Source of the DNA: a virus
Length of the DNA stretch: 41,614 nt
Direction: 5' to 3' (one strand)
Virus record (IMG/VR): IMGVR_UViG_3300033153_009793
Coordinates: 1 to 41,614 of that record
Positions 4,614-13,329 of the stretch are shown piece by piece. The notes beneath the pieces were generated by a model. It was not told the origin of the DNA. It searched no databases and saw nothing but the letters and a program-made list of their open reading frames with translations. The position numbers and the translations under genes are program-made. Position 1 is the stretch's first letter. Each line of letters begins with the position of its first letter.

Positions 4614-6133
4614 AACCCAAAGAACAAGCTATTATAGAATTATTAAGGGTCAAGCGATGTGAGAGGGATATTATTTATTTCGCTGAGACATATTTAAAGC
4701 ACCTTTTAAAATCAAAAACCCCAGAGTTTCATAAAGAAATATACGCATTATTAAGGGAAACGAGGTTAGCTGTCGCTGCTCCCAGAGGATTTGCCAAATC
4801 AACGATTGTACAAAAGATTTACGGATTATGGCTGATACTTACTCAAAAGAATGTGGATGTATTAACTATATCAGCTTCAGGGAGTTTAGCTACAGAATGG
4901 GTAATCTGGATGAGGAATGAACTGGAGACGAACGATTTATTGAGGAATGATTTTGATTATTTGGTCTGGGGAGACCAGAAATCACAAAAATGGACGGAAA
5001 CTCATATTACGATTGATACGATGGAAGGGAAGATATTGAACCAACTAAGAGCCAAAGGAAGAGGTTGTCAGGTTCGTGGATTTAGACCTACTCATGTTTT
5101 GTGCGATGATTTAGAGGATGATGACCAAGTTCGTAGTTCAGAGCAGAGAGAAAAACTAAAAGAATGGTTTTTAGGAGCTTTGCTTAACACTTTAACTCTA
5201 GACCAGCAGTTAATCGTAATAGGAACAATTCTACATCCACTAGCACTTTTAAATGATATAATAGCTAGAAAAAAGGAATTTAAAGGATGGACTACTAAAA
5301 AGTATAAAGCTTTGGTTGACGGTAAGTCAATTTGGAAGGAAAGATGGCCTACTAAGAAACTATTTGAAAGAAAGGCAGAAATTGGTACTTATAAATTTGA
5401 GGCTGAGTTTCAGAACAATCCGATGGCTTCTACTCACCAGTTGATTAAAAACGAATGGATTAAGACCTGGAAAAAGCTTCCTAAAGATTTAACAAAATAT
5501 CTAATAATAGACCCAGCAATTTCTCAAAAAGAAGAAGCAGACGAAACTGGAATGGTTATACTAGGAATAGACGAAGAAAAAGACATTTATGAGGTGGAAT
5601 CTCGTGCTGGAAAGTGGGGAATATGGGAAATTAGAGATAATTTATTAGACCTTTATAAAAAGCATAATCCAGTTAAGATAGGAATAGAGGCGATAGCATA
5701 TCAACAGGTTTTAAAGCCAATTTTCTTAAAAGAGGGAAAAGAAAGAGGGTTTTATCTCCCAATTCAACAGATTACTCTGGGTAGTTATTCAGGAACTCAG
5801 AAGAAAAGGAAAGAACCGAAAGATAAATTCACCAGGGCGATGGGAATAACCCACATGTTCGAGAACGGATGGGTGTTTCTTAAAAGCCAGAAGCTGATAG
5901 ACCAGACTATTTTATTCCCAACTGGAGATAAAGACGATTTGTTTGATGCTATGGTTTACGGACTTCATATGATAATGAAATATTCGAAGAAAACAGCAAT
6001 ATTTAAAGATAAATCGGAGAGATTAAGGCAAAAAGTTACTAGTTTCGAGGTAAAAGATAAACAAATGCCGTGTCTTGCTCCTCCTCCTGGAAAATACAGG
6101 GTTGGGGGAAGAGACTGGAGGACACTATGGTGA
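4610..6133 (+). CDS. terL: Terminase large subunit (packaging ATPase and nuclease)
   Basis: The 507-aa motor that pumps DNA into the capsid and cuts it. The ATPase half shows Walker A APRGFAKST at about 57-65 and Walker B HVLCDDLED at 162-170, whose acidic residues bind magnesium and activate water. The nuclease half is RNase-H-like: LIIDPA (Asp 301), IGIEA (Glu 360) and DDLFDA (Asp 443/446). The C-terminal third matches the large-terminase C-terminal domain type often called TIGR01630. ATG overlaps the stop of the gene before. Full-length and intact. Confidence 0.95.
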   Translation: MKPKEQAIIELLRVKRCERDIIYFAETYLKHLLKSKTPEFHKEIYALLRETRLAVAAPRGFAKSTIVQKIYGLWLILTQKNVDVLTISASGSLATEWVIWMRNELETNDLLRNDFDYLVWGDQKSQKWTETHITIDTMEGKILNQLRAKGRGCQVRGFRPTHVLCDDLEDDDQVRSSEQREKLKEWFLGALLNTLTLDQQLIVIGTILHPLALLNDIIARKKEFKGWTTKKYKALVDGKSIWKERWPTKKLFERKAEIGTYKFEAEFQNNPMASTHQLIKNEWIKTWKKLPKDLTKYLIIDPAISQKEEADETGMVILGIDEEKDIYEVESRAGKWGIWEIRDNLLDLYKKHNPVKIGIEAIAYQQVLKPIFLKEGKERGFYLPIQQITLGSYSGTQKKRKEPKDKFTRAMGITHMFENGWVFLKSQKLIDQTILFPTGDKDDLFDAMVYGLHMIMKYSKKTAIFKDKSERLRQKVTSFEVKDKQMPCLAPPPGKYRVGGRDWRTLW

Positions 6134-6546
6134 TGTTTAAGCTAAAATTAAAAAAAGGAGAGAAGATGCCAGAGATTGAGTTTATTGATATTCCGATTGG
6201 AGGAAAAAAACTAAAATGTCCTAATTGTAACGAAAGGTTTAAGGTTGAATTGTGGAAGAACAAAAGGAGGAACGACAAATATTTTAAGGGAGAGTGTTGG
6301 ACTTGTGGGTATAAGCTTCACATATCTCCAGAAGCCTGTGATTTAATACAACCAAGCAATCCATTATTCGGACTTTATTACGGTGCTCCAGAAGACGTTT
6401 CAAAAAAAGCAGAGAGAGAGGTGATGAAAAATAAATTTAAAGAAAAAAGAGAAGAAAAGCTTTATGAAAAACAAAAGGAGGGAATATTAAAAAGTTCAGA
6501 CGTAAAAAATATTAAATCATATACAAAATCAAGGGGGTTAGAATAA
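6127..6546 (+). CDS. Small zinc-ribbon protein between terminase and portal
   Basis: The ATG at 6127 is chosen because GGAGG lies 5 nt upstream and it overlaps the terminase stop. A longer frame starting at 6070 would run inside the terminase gene. The product (139 aa) has a two-knuckle zinc ribbon: CPNC at about 31-34 and CWTC at about 55-58. After that comes a charged helical tail (KKAEREVMKNKFKEKREEKL). Such zinc ribbons recur between packaging genes of uncultured phages. Its role is unknown. Confidence 0.65.
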   Translation: MVMFKLKLKKGEKMPEIEFIDIPIGGKKLKCPNCNERFKVELWKNKRRNDKYFKGECWTCGYKLHISPEACDLIQPSNPLFGLYYGAPEDVSKKAEREVMKNKFKEKREEKLYEKQKEGILKSSDVKNIKSYTKSRGLE

Positions 6547-6547
6547 T

Positions 6548-8260
6548 ATGTATGAATCACCGTTTATAACAACAGACGTTTTAACAGACATCGAGCCTTC
6601 GGTTAGCTTGGACGATGACGAGTTAATAGCATTGGCGAATAGGTGGATGAAAGAGTCCACAAATTTTCACGATGAACTTAAAAAAGTTCAAGATATTAAC
6701 GAAAGGTATTATCTAGGAAATCAAACTGGGAGAGACTTAATTCCATCTCATAAGTGCAACGCCGTTCAGAATCAGATTTTTATGGGTGTGGAAACGATAG
6801 TTCCAATTATGACCTCAAATCCAGCTCAGTTCGTTGCTTTACCAGCTCAAGAGACTGATGCCTCGCAGGAACTAGCTAACTCTCTTCAAGAAATACTTAA
6901 ACTTCAGTACGAACAAAGACACGTTAGGAAATTTTTAGAACAAGCGGCTAGGCACATGATTATTTATAGATTTGGAGTAATTAAAGTTTTCTGGGATGAA
7001 TACATAGACGATTGGAATTTAAAAACTGTTAGACCACAAAGGATTTGGCTTCCACAATACGGAACGAATGAAGATGAAGTTCCTTTTATTATTGAAAAAG
7101 TGGACATGACTTTAGAAGAGATTGAAGATTTTTTTGGAAAAGAAAAGAAAGAAGAGGTTAAGAAGAGCATGACAAAAACCGAAGATGGATATGAAGGAGC
7201 TACAACTATTTGGGAAGTTTGGACGAATGATTTTGTGTTTTGGAGATATGGTGATAAAATATTAAAAAAGCAACCAAACCCATATTTTGATTTTAAAGGA
7301 CAGACCAACAAAGATGACCCATCCGAAACCCTTTTCTTTAATCACTTTAGAAGACCGAGAAAACCGTACGTTATTTTGTCTCCATTTAGATTAGGAAAAT
7401 CAACTATAGGAGAAACTTCCTTAATTGAACAGGGAATTCCTCTACAAGATGTGATTAATACCCTAAATAGACAAATAGTTAATAACGCAAAGAAAATGGG
7501 TAATGCAGCTTGGTTTGTAGATTCAGCAGTAATGTCAGAAGAAGAAGCAAGAACTAGAATTACTAACGAAGAGGGGTTGATAATTTACGGAACAGATGCT
7601 GGAAATCCAAATATGATTAGACGTGAATCTCCACCACCACTTCCAAACTATATTCCACAAACCAAAATGTTTGCTGAAAATGCGTTTGATAATATTTTTG
7701 GAACTCACTCAACTAGCAGGGGAGAAAGAAAACAACCAGAGACTCTTGGTGGAAGAATACTCTTAAAACAGGGAGATATTTCAAGGATTGATTTATTGGT
7801 TAGAGAAATAGATAGAGCCGTTTCTTCAATAGGAAACTGGGGAACACAATTTATTAAATTATTTTATGTATCGCAAAAAACAATTAAGGTTTATGGACAG
7901 AATGGAGTAAAATTTATTAATTTCTCAAGAGACAATATTGAAGACGGAATGGAAGTATTTGTGAAAGATGGTTCAACCTTACAGGTAGATGAAGTGTCAA
8001 GAAGGAATGAGGCCATGCAATTATTCCAGGTTGGAGCATTAGACCCAATTACATTATACGAAAGATTAAAGTTCCCCAACCCACAAGAATCAGCAGAAAG
8101 ATTAATTCAATGGTTATCGGGACAATTAACTCCTACCCAAAAATCTGCAACACAAGAGGCACAAAAAAGAGAGGCAACAGAGGGTGGCGGTAAAACAACT
8201 TCACCTTTAACAGAAATCGCCCAAGGTCGTAAAAAACTAGGGGGCGGAGGAGGGTTGTAA
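6548..8260 (+). CDS. Portal protein, P22-like
   Basis: A 570-aa protein of the right size and place for the dodecameric portal through which DNA enters and leaves the head. The N-terminal part (ERYYLGNQTGRDLIPSHKCN, then MGVETIVPIMTSNPAQF) follows the pattern of P22-type portals. It has long helices in the middle and an acidic/Gly-rich C-terminus ending GGGGG. A P22-type portal with no tape-measure gene downstream argues for a short-tailed virion. A ribosome binding site (AAGGGGGTT) precedes the ATG. The stop overlaps the ParB-like gene (TAATG). Confidence 0.85.
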   Translation: MYESPFITTDVLTDIEPSVSLDDDELIALANRWMKESTNFHDELKKVQDINERYYLGNQTGRDLIPSHKCNAVQNQIFMGVETIVPIMTSNPAQFVALPAQETDASQELANSLQEILKLQYEQRHVRKFLEQAARHMIIYRFGVIKVFWDEYIDDWNLKTVRPQRIWLPQYGTNEDEVPFIIEKVDMTLEEIEDFFGKEKKEEVKKSMTKTEDGYEGATTIWEVWTNDFVFWRYGDKILKKQPNPYFDFKGQTNKDDPSETLFFNHFRRPRKPYVILSPFRLGKSTIGETSLIEQGIPLQDVINTLNRQIVNNAKKMGNAAWFVDSAVMSEEEARTRITNEEGLIIYGTDAGNPNMIRRESPPPLPNYIPQTKMFAENAFDNIFGTHSTSRGERKQPETLGGRILLKQGDISRIDLLVREIDRAVSSIGNWGTQFIKLFYVSQKTIKVYGQNGVKFINFSRDNIEDGMEVFVKDGSTLQVDEVSRRNEAMQLFQVGALDPITLYERLKFPNPQESAERLIQWLSGQLTPTQKSATQEAQKREATEGGGKTTSPLTEIAQGRKKLGGGGGL

Positions 8261-8529
8261 TGAAAGTAGAGATAAACGAAAGTGAACTTCCAATAACTTT
8301 TTTCAGACTAGAACAAATAGAGGAGTGGACAGAAAAATTAGTTAAGGGAAAAGGAAGATACACAGAAGAGGACTTTAAAAATTTAAAAGAAGATATTTTA
8401 AAAAATGGACTTAAAGAACCATTAATAGTAAAAAGACAGGGAGACAGGTATATTGGAATAAATGGAGGACATAGATATTTGGTTTTAAAAGAATTGGGAT
8501 ACAAAGTCGTTCCTTGTAAAGTTAAATAA
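8260..8529 (+). CDS. ParB-like nuclease-domain protein
   Basis: An 89-aa single domain of the ParB/Srx type. It has ILKNGLKEPLIV at about residues 46-57, followed by YIGINGGHRYLVLKELGYK, in which GGHR is the nucleotide-binding signature. Family members bind CTP or act as nucleases. No helix-turn-helix follows, so it is not a partition protein. It starts on a strong GGAGGAGGG site overlapping the portal stop. Similar small ParB-fold proteins occur beside portal genes in other phages. A role in head assembly or DNA processing is inferred. Confidence 0.75.
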   Translation: MKVEINESELPITFFRLEQIEEWTEKLVKGKGRYTEEDFKNLKEDILKNGLKEPLIVKRQGDRYIGINGGHRYLVLKELGYKVVPCKVK

Positions 8530-8538
8530 AGTCGAATT

Positions 8539-8588
8539 GAGCACTAAAGCTCGTTAAAATAATGTGTCACTAAAGACGGTAAAACGTC
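8539..8588 (+). promoter_or_regulatory. Tandem hairpins with ACTAAA loops before the scaffold gene
   Basis: GAGC-ACTAAA-GCTC (8539-8552) is followed by GTC-ACTAAA-GAC (about 8566-8577) and GACG-GTAAAA-CGTC (8575-8588). The second and third share bases. The shared word CACTAAAG and similar loops suggest a repeated RNA hairpin bound by a protein. The element occupies the whole leader between the ParB-like and scaffold genes, and no ribosome binding site is evident there. Confidence 0.45.
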
Positions 8589-8597
8589 CATAAAATT

Positions 8598-9191
8598 ATG
8601 GCTGATGAAGAAAAAGAGAAGCCTGAAACCTCTTCAGAAACATCAATTGAAGAAACAGGTGAGGAAAAGGAAAAGGGTAATGAGGACACTGGGTCTGAAG
8701 AACCTAAAATACCTCTTTCTCGCCTTCGTGCAGAGAGCAAGAAGGTAAAAACGTTGCGAGAAGAATTAACAAAACTTCAAACTTCAGGACAAGATAAAGA
8801 GACTTCAACCGATGATATAAAGGGTCGTAAGGATGAAGAGGCTCGTATCCGTGAGTTGATAGCAAAGATTGGAACTGAAAAAACTGAAGAAGAGAAAAGG
8901 GTTCTTAGCGAATATAACAGTAAGATAGAAGACCTTAAAGTTATTGACCCATCTCTTAATGTCAAACAATTAGAGGGCATTATTGAGAAATATGGGTTCA
9001 CTGACCCAGATAAAGCATTTAAGCTTTATCAGGATAGTAAGGGCGGAAAAACTCCTGTTATTAAACCAAAAACACTTGTCTCTAAAAAAACTTCAGATGA
9101 TGTGAAAGAAGAGGATTTTGACGCTACGAAAGTAGGGTCTATCCACGAAGCAATTCAAAAAGGATTAAAAAAGTTTGGAGTTGGTAAATAA
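8598..9191 (+). CDS. Capsid scaffolding protein
   Basis: A 197-aa, highly charged and predicted all-helical protein: acidic N-terminus (EEKEKPETSSETSIEETGEE), a central coiled coil (RAESKKVKTLREELTKL) and a basic C-terminus ending KGLKKFGVGK that would contact the coat protein. Composition, size and the place directly before the major capsid gene all match scaffold proteins of P22-like phages, which shape the procapsid and leave before packaging. The only alternative is a capsid accessory protein. Confidence 0.8.
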   Translation: MADEEKEKPETSSETSIEETGEEKEKGNEDTGSEEPKIPLSRLRAESKKVKTLREELTKLQTSGQDKETSTDDIKGRKDEEARIRELIAKIGTEKTEEEKRVLSEYNSKIEDLKVIDPSLNVKQLEGIIEKYGFTDPDKAFKLYQDSKGGKTPVIKPKTLVSKKTSDDVKEEDFDATKVGSIHEAIQKGLKKFGVGK

Positions 9192-9207
9192 AGTGAGGAT
9201 TATTTGA

Positions 9208-10257
9208 ATGTCTAATATATTTAGCAAAGTCGTAACTACGATTACCCAGGACTATATTGTTCCTAAGGTAGTTGATAATATTCTTGACGGAAACGTTCTA
9301 GCTGGAAGATTTCTTTCAACCAGAAAAGACGCTACCTCCTGGGGAAGATTGGTCAGCGGTGAACAGTTGAAAATACCTATTAAGTATCAAAAATCTACTA
9401 CAGGTGGATGGTACTCGTTCTGGGATACTTTCAGCACTAACCAAGACCAAACCAGAGTTTTAGCAGAATACAATCCTAAACAACTTTACTGGTCAGTCGG
9501 AGCTGCTGGTATCCAAATTGGAGTCAATAAGGGAGACCAAAAAGTTCTTGACCTATTAAAAGTTGAAATGGATTCTTGCTCTGCTGACATGATGGACACT
9601 TTCGGTACTGGTCTCTATTCAGACGGTACTGGAACTTCCAACAAAGAGTTAACTGGTTTAAAAGCAGCCGTTGACGATGGAAACGGTGTAGCAACTTACG
9701 CTGGTTTAGCTAGAGGAACATATACCACTTGGCTTTCTGACCTTGATGCCTCGTCTAACACAATCACTCGTTCCGAACTAGGTGCATCATTTAATGCTGC
9801 AGTTCATGGAAATGAACAACCAACATTAGGTGTTACAACCGAAACAATTTGGACTACGATTGAGGGCTTAGCAATGGGGACTATCATGTTCAACAACCCA
9901 ATGCCTGGTTTATCCAAAGAATATGGACAATGGAGCAGAGCTGGAGTAAAGAAAGGAGTTGGAGCAGAACTTGGTGTTACCTCTCTATTTTTCAGAGGAA
10001 AACCAATTATTGCTGACGAAAAGTGCACTTCAGGATACTTTTATTGGTTGAATGAAAGGCACATTGGTTTAGCCACTTGGCCTTACCCAATTCCAGAGTT
10101 TCCAGGTTATGTTTCAAAACCCAACTATCATGGTTTTTGTTGGACAGGACTTAAAGTCCCAACCAACCAAGACGCATCTGTTGGACAATTTTTGTTCTAT
10201 GGAAATCTAGTTACTGACGCTTGTCGTACACATTCATATATGACTGGCAAATCATAA
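9208..10257 (+). CDS. Major capsid protein
   Basis: A 349-aa protein directly after the scaffold. Features typical of HK97-fold coats: an N-terminal arm, TTGGWYSFWD and LYWSVGAAGIQIGVNKGD strand-rich segments, a central helix, and an Asp/Gly-rich E-loop region (DTFGTGLYSDGTGT). The late part has FNNPMPG and FFRGKPIIADE, common in phage coat proteins. It assembles the icosahedral shell. Codon use is less AT-biased than in the accessory genes, as expected for a highly expressed protein. Confidence 0.85.
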   Translation: MSNIFSKVVTTITQDYIVPKVVDNILDGNVLAGRFLSTRKDATSWGRLVSGEQLKIPIKYQKSTTGGWYSFWDTFSTNQDQTRVLAEYNPKQLYWSVGAAGIQIGVNKGDQKVLDLLKVEMDSCSADMMDTFGTGLYSDGTGTSNKELTGLKAAVDDGNGVATYAGLARGTYTTWLSDLDASSNTITRSELGASFNAAVHGNEQPTLGVTTETIWTTIEGLAMGTIMFNNPMPGLSKEYGQWSRAGVKKGVGAELGVTSLFFRGKPIIADEKCTSGYFYWLNERHIGLATWPYPIPEFPGYVSKPNYHGFCWTGLKVPTNQDASVGQFLFYGNLVTDACRTHSYMTGKS

Positions 10258-10259
10258 AC

Positions 10260-10742
10260 ATGGCAGATTTAACAGGAAGAGTTCAAATTTTTAGCGGAGA
10301 CACTTCTGTTGTTGACACTACCTTAAAACATGCTTTAGGAACTAGAGCTTTTGATGCTAACGCCAATGAGTATATTTATCTCAAAGGGGTCGCCTCTACA
10401 GCCGCAGGTTCTTGGGTATCTTTTGATGAAGCTCATGTAACATCTTTAGCAGTTGCTGATGCTGTTGGCAGAGTTGGTGTTGCTATGGCTGCGATTGGTG
10501 CTAGTGCATATGGGTGGTATCAAATCTATGGATATTGCGTAACTACAGCTGCAATTACAGACGGTGATTGTGCTGCAGACGTATTACTTTACTTAACTAG
10601 CACTGCTGGTTCAGTAGATGACGTAGATGTTGCTGGAGACGCCATTTTTGGTGCAATTTCCAGGACAGCAGAAACAGCAATAGCAAGTGTAGTTTCGGCA
10701 GAACTTAACTACCCTTGGGTTTGCAATCAGGACTTCGCATAA
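10260..10742 (+). CDS. Probable head decoration protein
   Basis: The ATG at 10260 (MADLTGRVQIFSGD) is chosen because it lies just after the capsid stop; an upstream frame from 10221 would overlap the capsid gene. The 160-aa product is Ala/Val/Gly-rich, beta-stranded and without charge clusters, like head decoration or fibre proteins that sit on capsid hexamers. It ends NYPWVCNQDFA. Position next to the coat gene supports this. The exact family is not recognised. Confidence 0.65.
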   Translation: MADLTGRVQIFSGDTSVVDTTLKHALGTRAFDANANEYIYLKGVASTAAGSWVSFDEAHVTSLAVADAVGRVGVAMAAIGASAYGWYQIYGYCVTTAAITDGDCAADVLLYLTSTAGSVDDVDVAGDAIFGAISRTAETAIASVVSAELNYPWVCNQDFA

Positions 10743-10760
10743 AGTTTGATTTTAGATTAC

Positions 10761-10855
10761 TTCCCCCTTTCGTTAACGCTTTCCTTGTAGGCTAGAACGG
10801 GGGAAATATTTGGGATTAAAAGGTCGATTATAATTAATAGTCGGTTGCCCCGACT
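10761..10855 (+). promoter_or_regulatory. Two stable hairpins after the decoration gene
   Basis: TTCCCC (10761-10766) pairs with GGGGAA (10800-10805), with an inner CGTT/AACG stem. A second hairpin is AGTCGG-TTGCC-CCGACT (10839-10855). There is no U-run, so this is not an ordinary terminator. The GC content is well above the flanks. It may set message stability, so that capsid and decoration transcripts outlast the rest. Confidence 0.5.
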
Positions 10856-10878
10856 GAAGAGATAACTTAAAGAAAGAT

Positions 10879-11406
10879 ATGGCAATTAAAAACCCAACAG
10901 TGCTGCCAGATGACCCTAAAGAGTCGTTTGATACAGCCAAGAAGTTCACGAATATCGATAGTGAGCCATTCCAATTTAATTGGGATAGCAAACCATTCGG
11001 AGGAACATTAGGGAATAAAGAGGAGATTAAATCAGGAGAAACAGTAATAATGCCAAAATATTTGGTAAGATATGCTGCTCTTCACTTAGCTAAGAAAATA
11101 GTTAAAAGAGAGGGAATAGAAGAAAAACGAAAACATCCTCTTTACAAGAAACACGGAGAAGAATTTATTAAGAATATTGGATACACTATTAGAAATCCTG
11201 CTAGAGAAAAGGAACTTATTAAAGAAATGATAGCTAAGAATTTTGAAGAAGAACCTAAGATTGTTTCACCAGAACCTAAGGTTGTTCCAGAACCAAGTGT
11301 AGAAAAAGCGGAGGAGAAGAAATTTAAGTGTGATTTTCCAGGGTGTGACTTTAGCACAAATGTTAAAATAGCACTTCTAGGACATCAAAGAAAACATAAA
11401 AAATAA
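10879..11406 (+). CDS. Virion-region protein with a C2H2 zinc finger
   Basis: A 175-aa protein. The N-terminal part has NWDSKPFGGTLGNKEEI and a helical basic middle. A Pro/Glu linker (EPKVVPEPSVEKAEEKK) then leads to a C-terminal finger with exact C-x4-C-x12-H-x3-H spacing: CDFPGCDFS, then GHQRKH. Classical C2H2 fingers are rare in phages. Proteins of this organisation follow capsid genes in some uncultured phages. The finger may bind DNA or a capsid partner. Confidence 0.7.
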   Translation: MAIKNPTVLPDDPKESFDTAKKFTNIDSEPFQFNWDSKPFGGTLGNKEEIKSGETVIMPKYLVRYAALHLAKKIVKREGIEEKRKHPLYKKHGEEFIKNIGYTIRNPAREKELIKEMIAKNFEEEPKIVSPEPKVVPEPSVEKAEEKKFKCDFPGCDFSTNVKIALLGHQRKHKK

Positions 11407-11415
11407 AGGTCGCTT

Positions 11416-11497
11416 AGCCCAACTTCGATTGAAGTTTGGGCTGGGGGTTGGAGATTGAAGAACTTACTCCTCCTAAGGGAAACTCTCTCGAACCCCC
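11416..11497 (+). promoter_or_regulatory. Tandem long hairpins before gene 11528
   Basis: AGCCCAACTTC (11416-11426) pairs with GAAGTTTGGGCT (11431-11442) with one bulge and a 4-base loop. Immediately after it GGGGGTT (11443-11449) pairs with AACCCCC (11491-11497), enclosing a 41-nt loop that holds shorter GGAG/CTCC pairings. Clearly structured, without a terminator tail. The next gene begins 30 nt later behind GGAGG. Confidence 0.5.
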
Positions 11498-11527
11498 ATA
11501 CGAAATTTTGATTGGAGGATTATTAAT

Positions 11528-11863
11528 ATGGATATTTTTGCAGGTGTAGCACACACAACGATGCTTAACGGAGTGGTTGATGTTGGGAATTCCAGCGTTA
11601 CAGCAGTTAGGGTTGGAAGTGAAAATCTATCAGAAAGAAAGTGGCTTTACATAATGAACGCTGCTGGGGGAACTAATATTAAGATTTTTATTGGTTCTCA
11701 AAGTGCAGTGGGAGTTGCCTTAACTACAAGTTCGCTACCGAAGTATGGATTTAAGATAGAACAAGGAGATGCTATTTGGTTACCAGTCAATGAAAATATA
11801 ACAATTTATGCTATGTCTAGTGCTGGGGAAGGAAAGCGACTGAGAGTAGCAGAATTAGCTTAA
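11528..11863 (+). CDS. Small virion-region protein (111 aa)
   Basis: An 111-aa, beta-rich protein without Cys (VGNSSVTAVRVGSENL, LYIMNAAGGTNIKIFIG). The pattern matches small single-domain head or head-tail accessory proteins. A GGAGG site lies 11 nt upstream. It is immediately followed by the first Thr/Ser-repeat mini-protein at 11865. I recognise no family with certainty. Confidence 0.6.
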   Translation: MDIFAGVAHTTMLNGVVDVGNSSVTAVRVGSENLSERKWLYIMNAAGGTNIKIFIGSQSAVGVALTTSSLPKYGFKIEQGDAIWLPVNENITIYAMSSAGEGKRLRVAELA

Positions 11864-11864
11864 C

Positions 11865-12041
11865 ATGCCAAATTTAGGACAAATTGAAACATCATTAACT
11901 TGGACAACCACTAGTAGTACTAGTTCAACAAGTACAACTTCTAGTACCACTAGTTCAACCACTAGTACATCTACTTCAACTTCTACTTCTACTAGTAGTA
12001 CATCTACTTCAACTTCTACAAGCACAACCACAGCTGCATAA
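11865..12041 (+). CDS. Mucin-like Thr/Ser-repeat mini-protein (58 aa)
   Basis: A 58-aa frame that starts 1 nt after the previous stop. After MPNLGQIETSLTW the rest is only Thr and Ser, ending TTTAA. It has no other domain. It shares the Thr/Ser composition and codon shuffling of the two large proteins at 20052 and 21455. It lies directly upstream of the sugar cassette, in which it may be an O-glycosylation substrate. Alternatively it is a leftover of a recombined longer protein. Confidence 0.7.
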   Translation: MPNLGQIETSLTWTTTSSTSSTSTTSSTTSSTTSTSTSTSTSTSSTSTSTSTSTTTAA

Positions 12042-12060
12042 TAATTCTTCACAGAGGAGT

Positions 12061-13329
12061 ATGAAGAAACTTAAAATAGCAGTCCTTACCACATTTTACG
12101 AATGGAGTAAGGCGTATAGTTTAACAAGTGTCGTAGATAATCAACTTAGAACTTTGGTAAAACACGGTTATGAAACAATACTTTTTGTACACGATAATTT
12201 TACTGGAGGTGACAAAATTCCAAAAGGTGTTGAGGTGAGAAAGGTTATACCAAGGTTTAAGTTGGTAGATTATTCTGCCAACAAAGAATTGGCAAAGGAT
12301 TTTTGGGAACAAGTTAAGGTAGCCCAAGAGTCATTCGAAGAACATTTAAAAGATATAGATATCGTCTTAACGCACGACTTGATATTTCAGGGTTGGTTTT
12401 TAAACTACAATGTGGCAATGAGACGAGCACAACCAAATTTAAAGTGTAAGTGGTTTCACTGGACACACTCAGCACCATCACCAAGACCAGCAAACCTAAA
12501 AGAGCCACACGATTGTAGGTACAAAATGATGCCAAACTCTAAATTGATTTATATGAACCACTATGACGCTTTAAGGTTAGCTGAAATGTACAGCGGAAAA
12601 TTAGACGATGTCAGAATAGTGTTTAATCCACTAGACCCAAGAAGCTTCTATAAACTACACCCATTAGTAGAAAAACTAATAGATAAATATAGTTTATTAA
12701 AAGCAGACGTAATAGACGTTTATCCTTTATCTTCTACGAGATTTGCGGGCAAGCAACCTAAAAAAGTTATTAAAATCTTGGGAGAGATAAAGAAACAAGG
12801 AAAATCAGTTAGATTTATATGTCCAAATGCTCACGCTAATGCTGAAAGAGAAAAGAAAGCGGTTGAGAATTTGATTCATTATGGGATTGAGTGTGGATTA
12901 ACAAGAGAGGAAATTATATTTACTTCGCTAGAGGGCAAAGAATATGAGTTGGGAATTCCACACGAAGCAGTTAGGGACTTATTCTTACTATCTAATTTAT
13001 TCATTTTCCCAACCATGTCAGAGAATTGTCCATTAATATTACTGGAGGCAGCTCTTTCAAAATGTTTATTAGTATTGAATGAAAGCTTTCCGCCTTTAAG
13101 AGATTTTTTTGGAGAAGATGCTCTGTATTTCAAGTTTAATTCTTTAATAGAAACCGTTAACTACGATGATGAAGATAGATTCTATCATGACGTAGCCCTA
13201 ATAATCATTGGAGAATTAAAAAAGAACAGGCCACTTGGTGCATTTACTAAATTAAAACAAAGGTTTAACTACGATTTTGTATTTAAAAATCAACTTGAGC
13301 CTTTATTCTACGAAAAAGATGGCAGATAA
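12061..13329 (+). CDS. GT4-type glycosyltransferase
   Basis: A 422-aa GT-B fold enzyme. The N-terminal Rossmann half starts KIAVLTTFYEW and contains LTHD and WTHSAPSP. The C-terminal half carries the donor-binding E-x7-E motif in FPTMSENCPLILLEA near residue 321. GT4 enzymes retain the anomeric linkage and use nucleotide-sugar donors. GAGGAG precedes the ATG. It is the first enzyme of the sugar cassette and overlaps the methyltransferase by 11 nt. Donor and acceptor cannot be told from sequence. Confidence 0.85.
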   Translation: MKKLKIAVLTTFYEWSKAYSLTSVVDNQLRTLVKHGYETILFVHDNFTGGDKIPKGVEVRKVIPRFKLVDYSANKELAKDFWEQVKVAQESFEEHLKDIDIVLTHDLIFQGWFLNYNVAMRRAQPNLKCKWFHWTHSAPSPRPANLKEPHDCRYKMMPNSKLIYMNHYDALRLAEMYSGKLDDVRIVFNPLDPRSFYKLHPLVEKLIDKYSLLKADVIDVYPLSSTRFAGKQPKKVIKILGEIKKQGKSVRFICPNAHANAEREKKAVENLIHYGIECGLTREEIIFTSLEGKEYELGIPHEAVRDLFLLSNLFIFPTMSENCPLILLEAALSKCLLVLNESFPPLRDFFGEDALYFKFNSLIETVNYDDEDRFYHDVALIIIGELKKNRPLGAFTKLKQRFNYDFVFKNQLEPLFYEKDGR

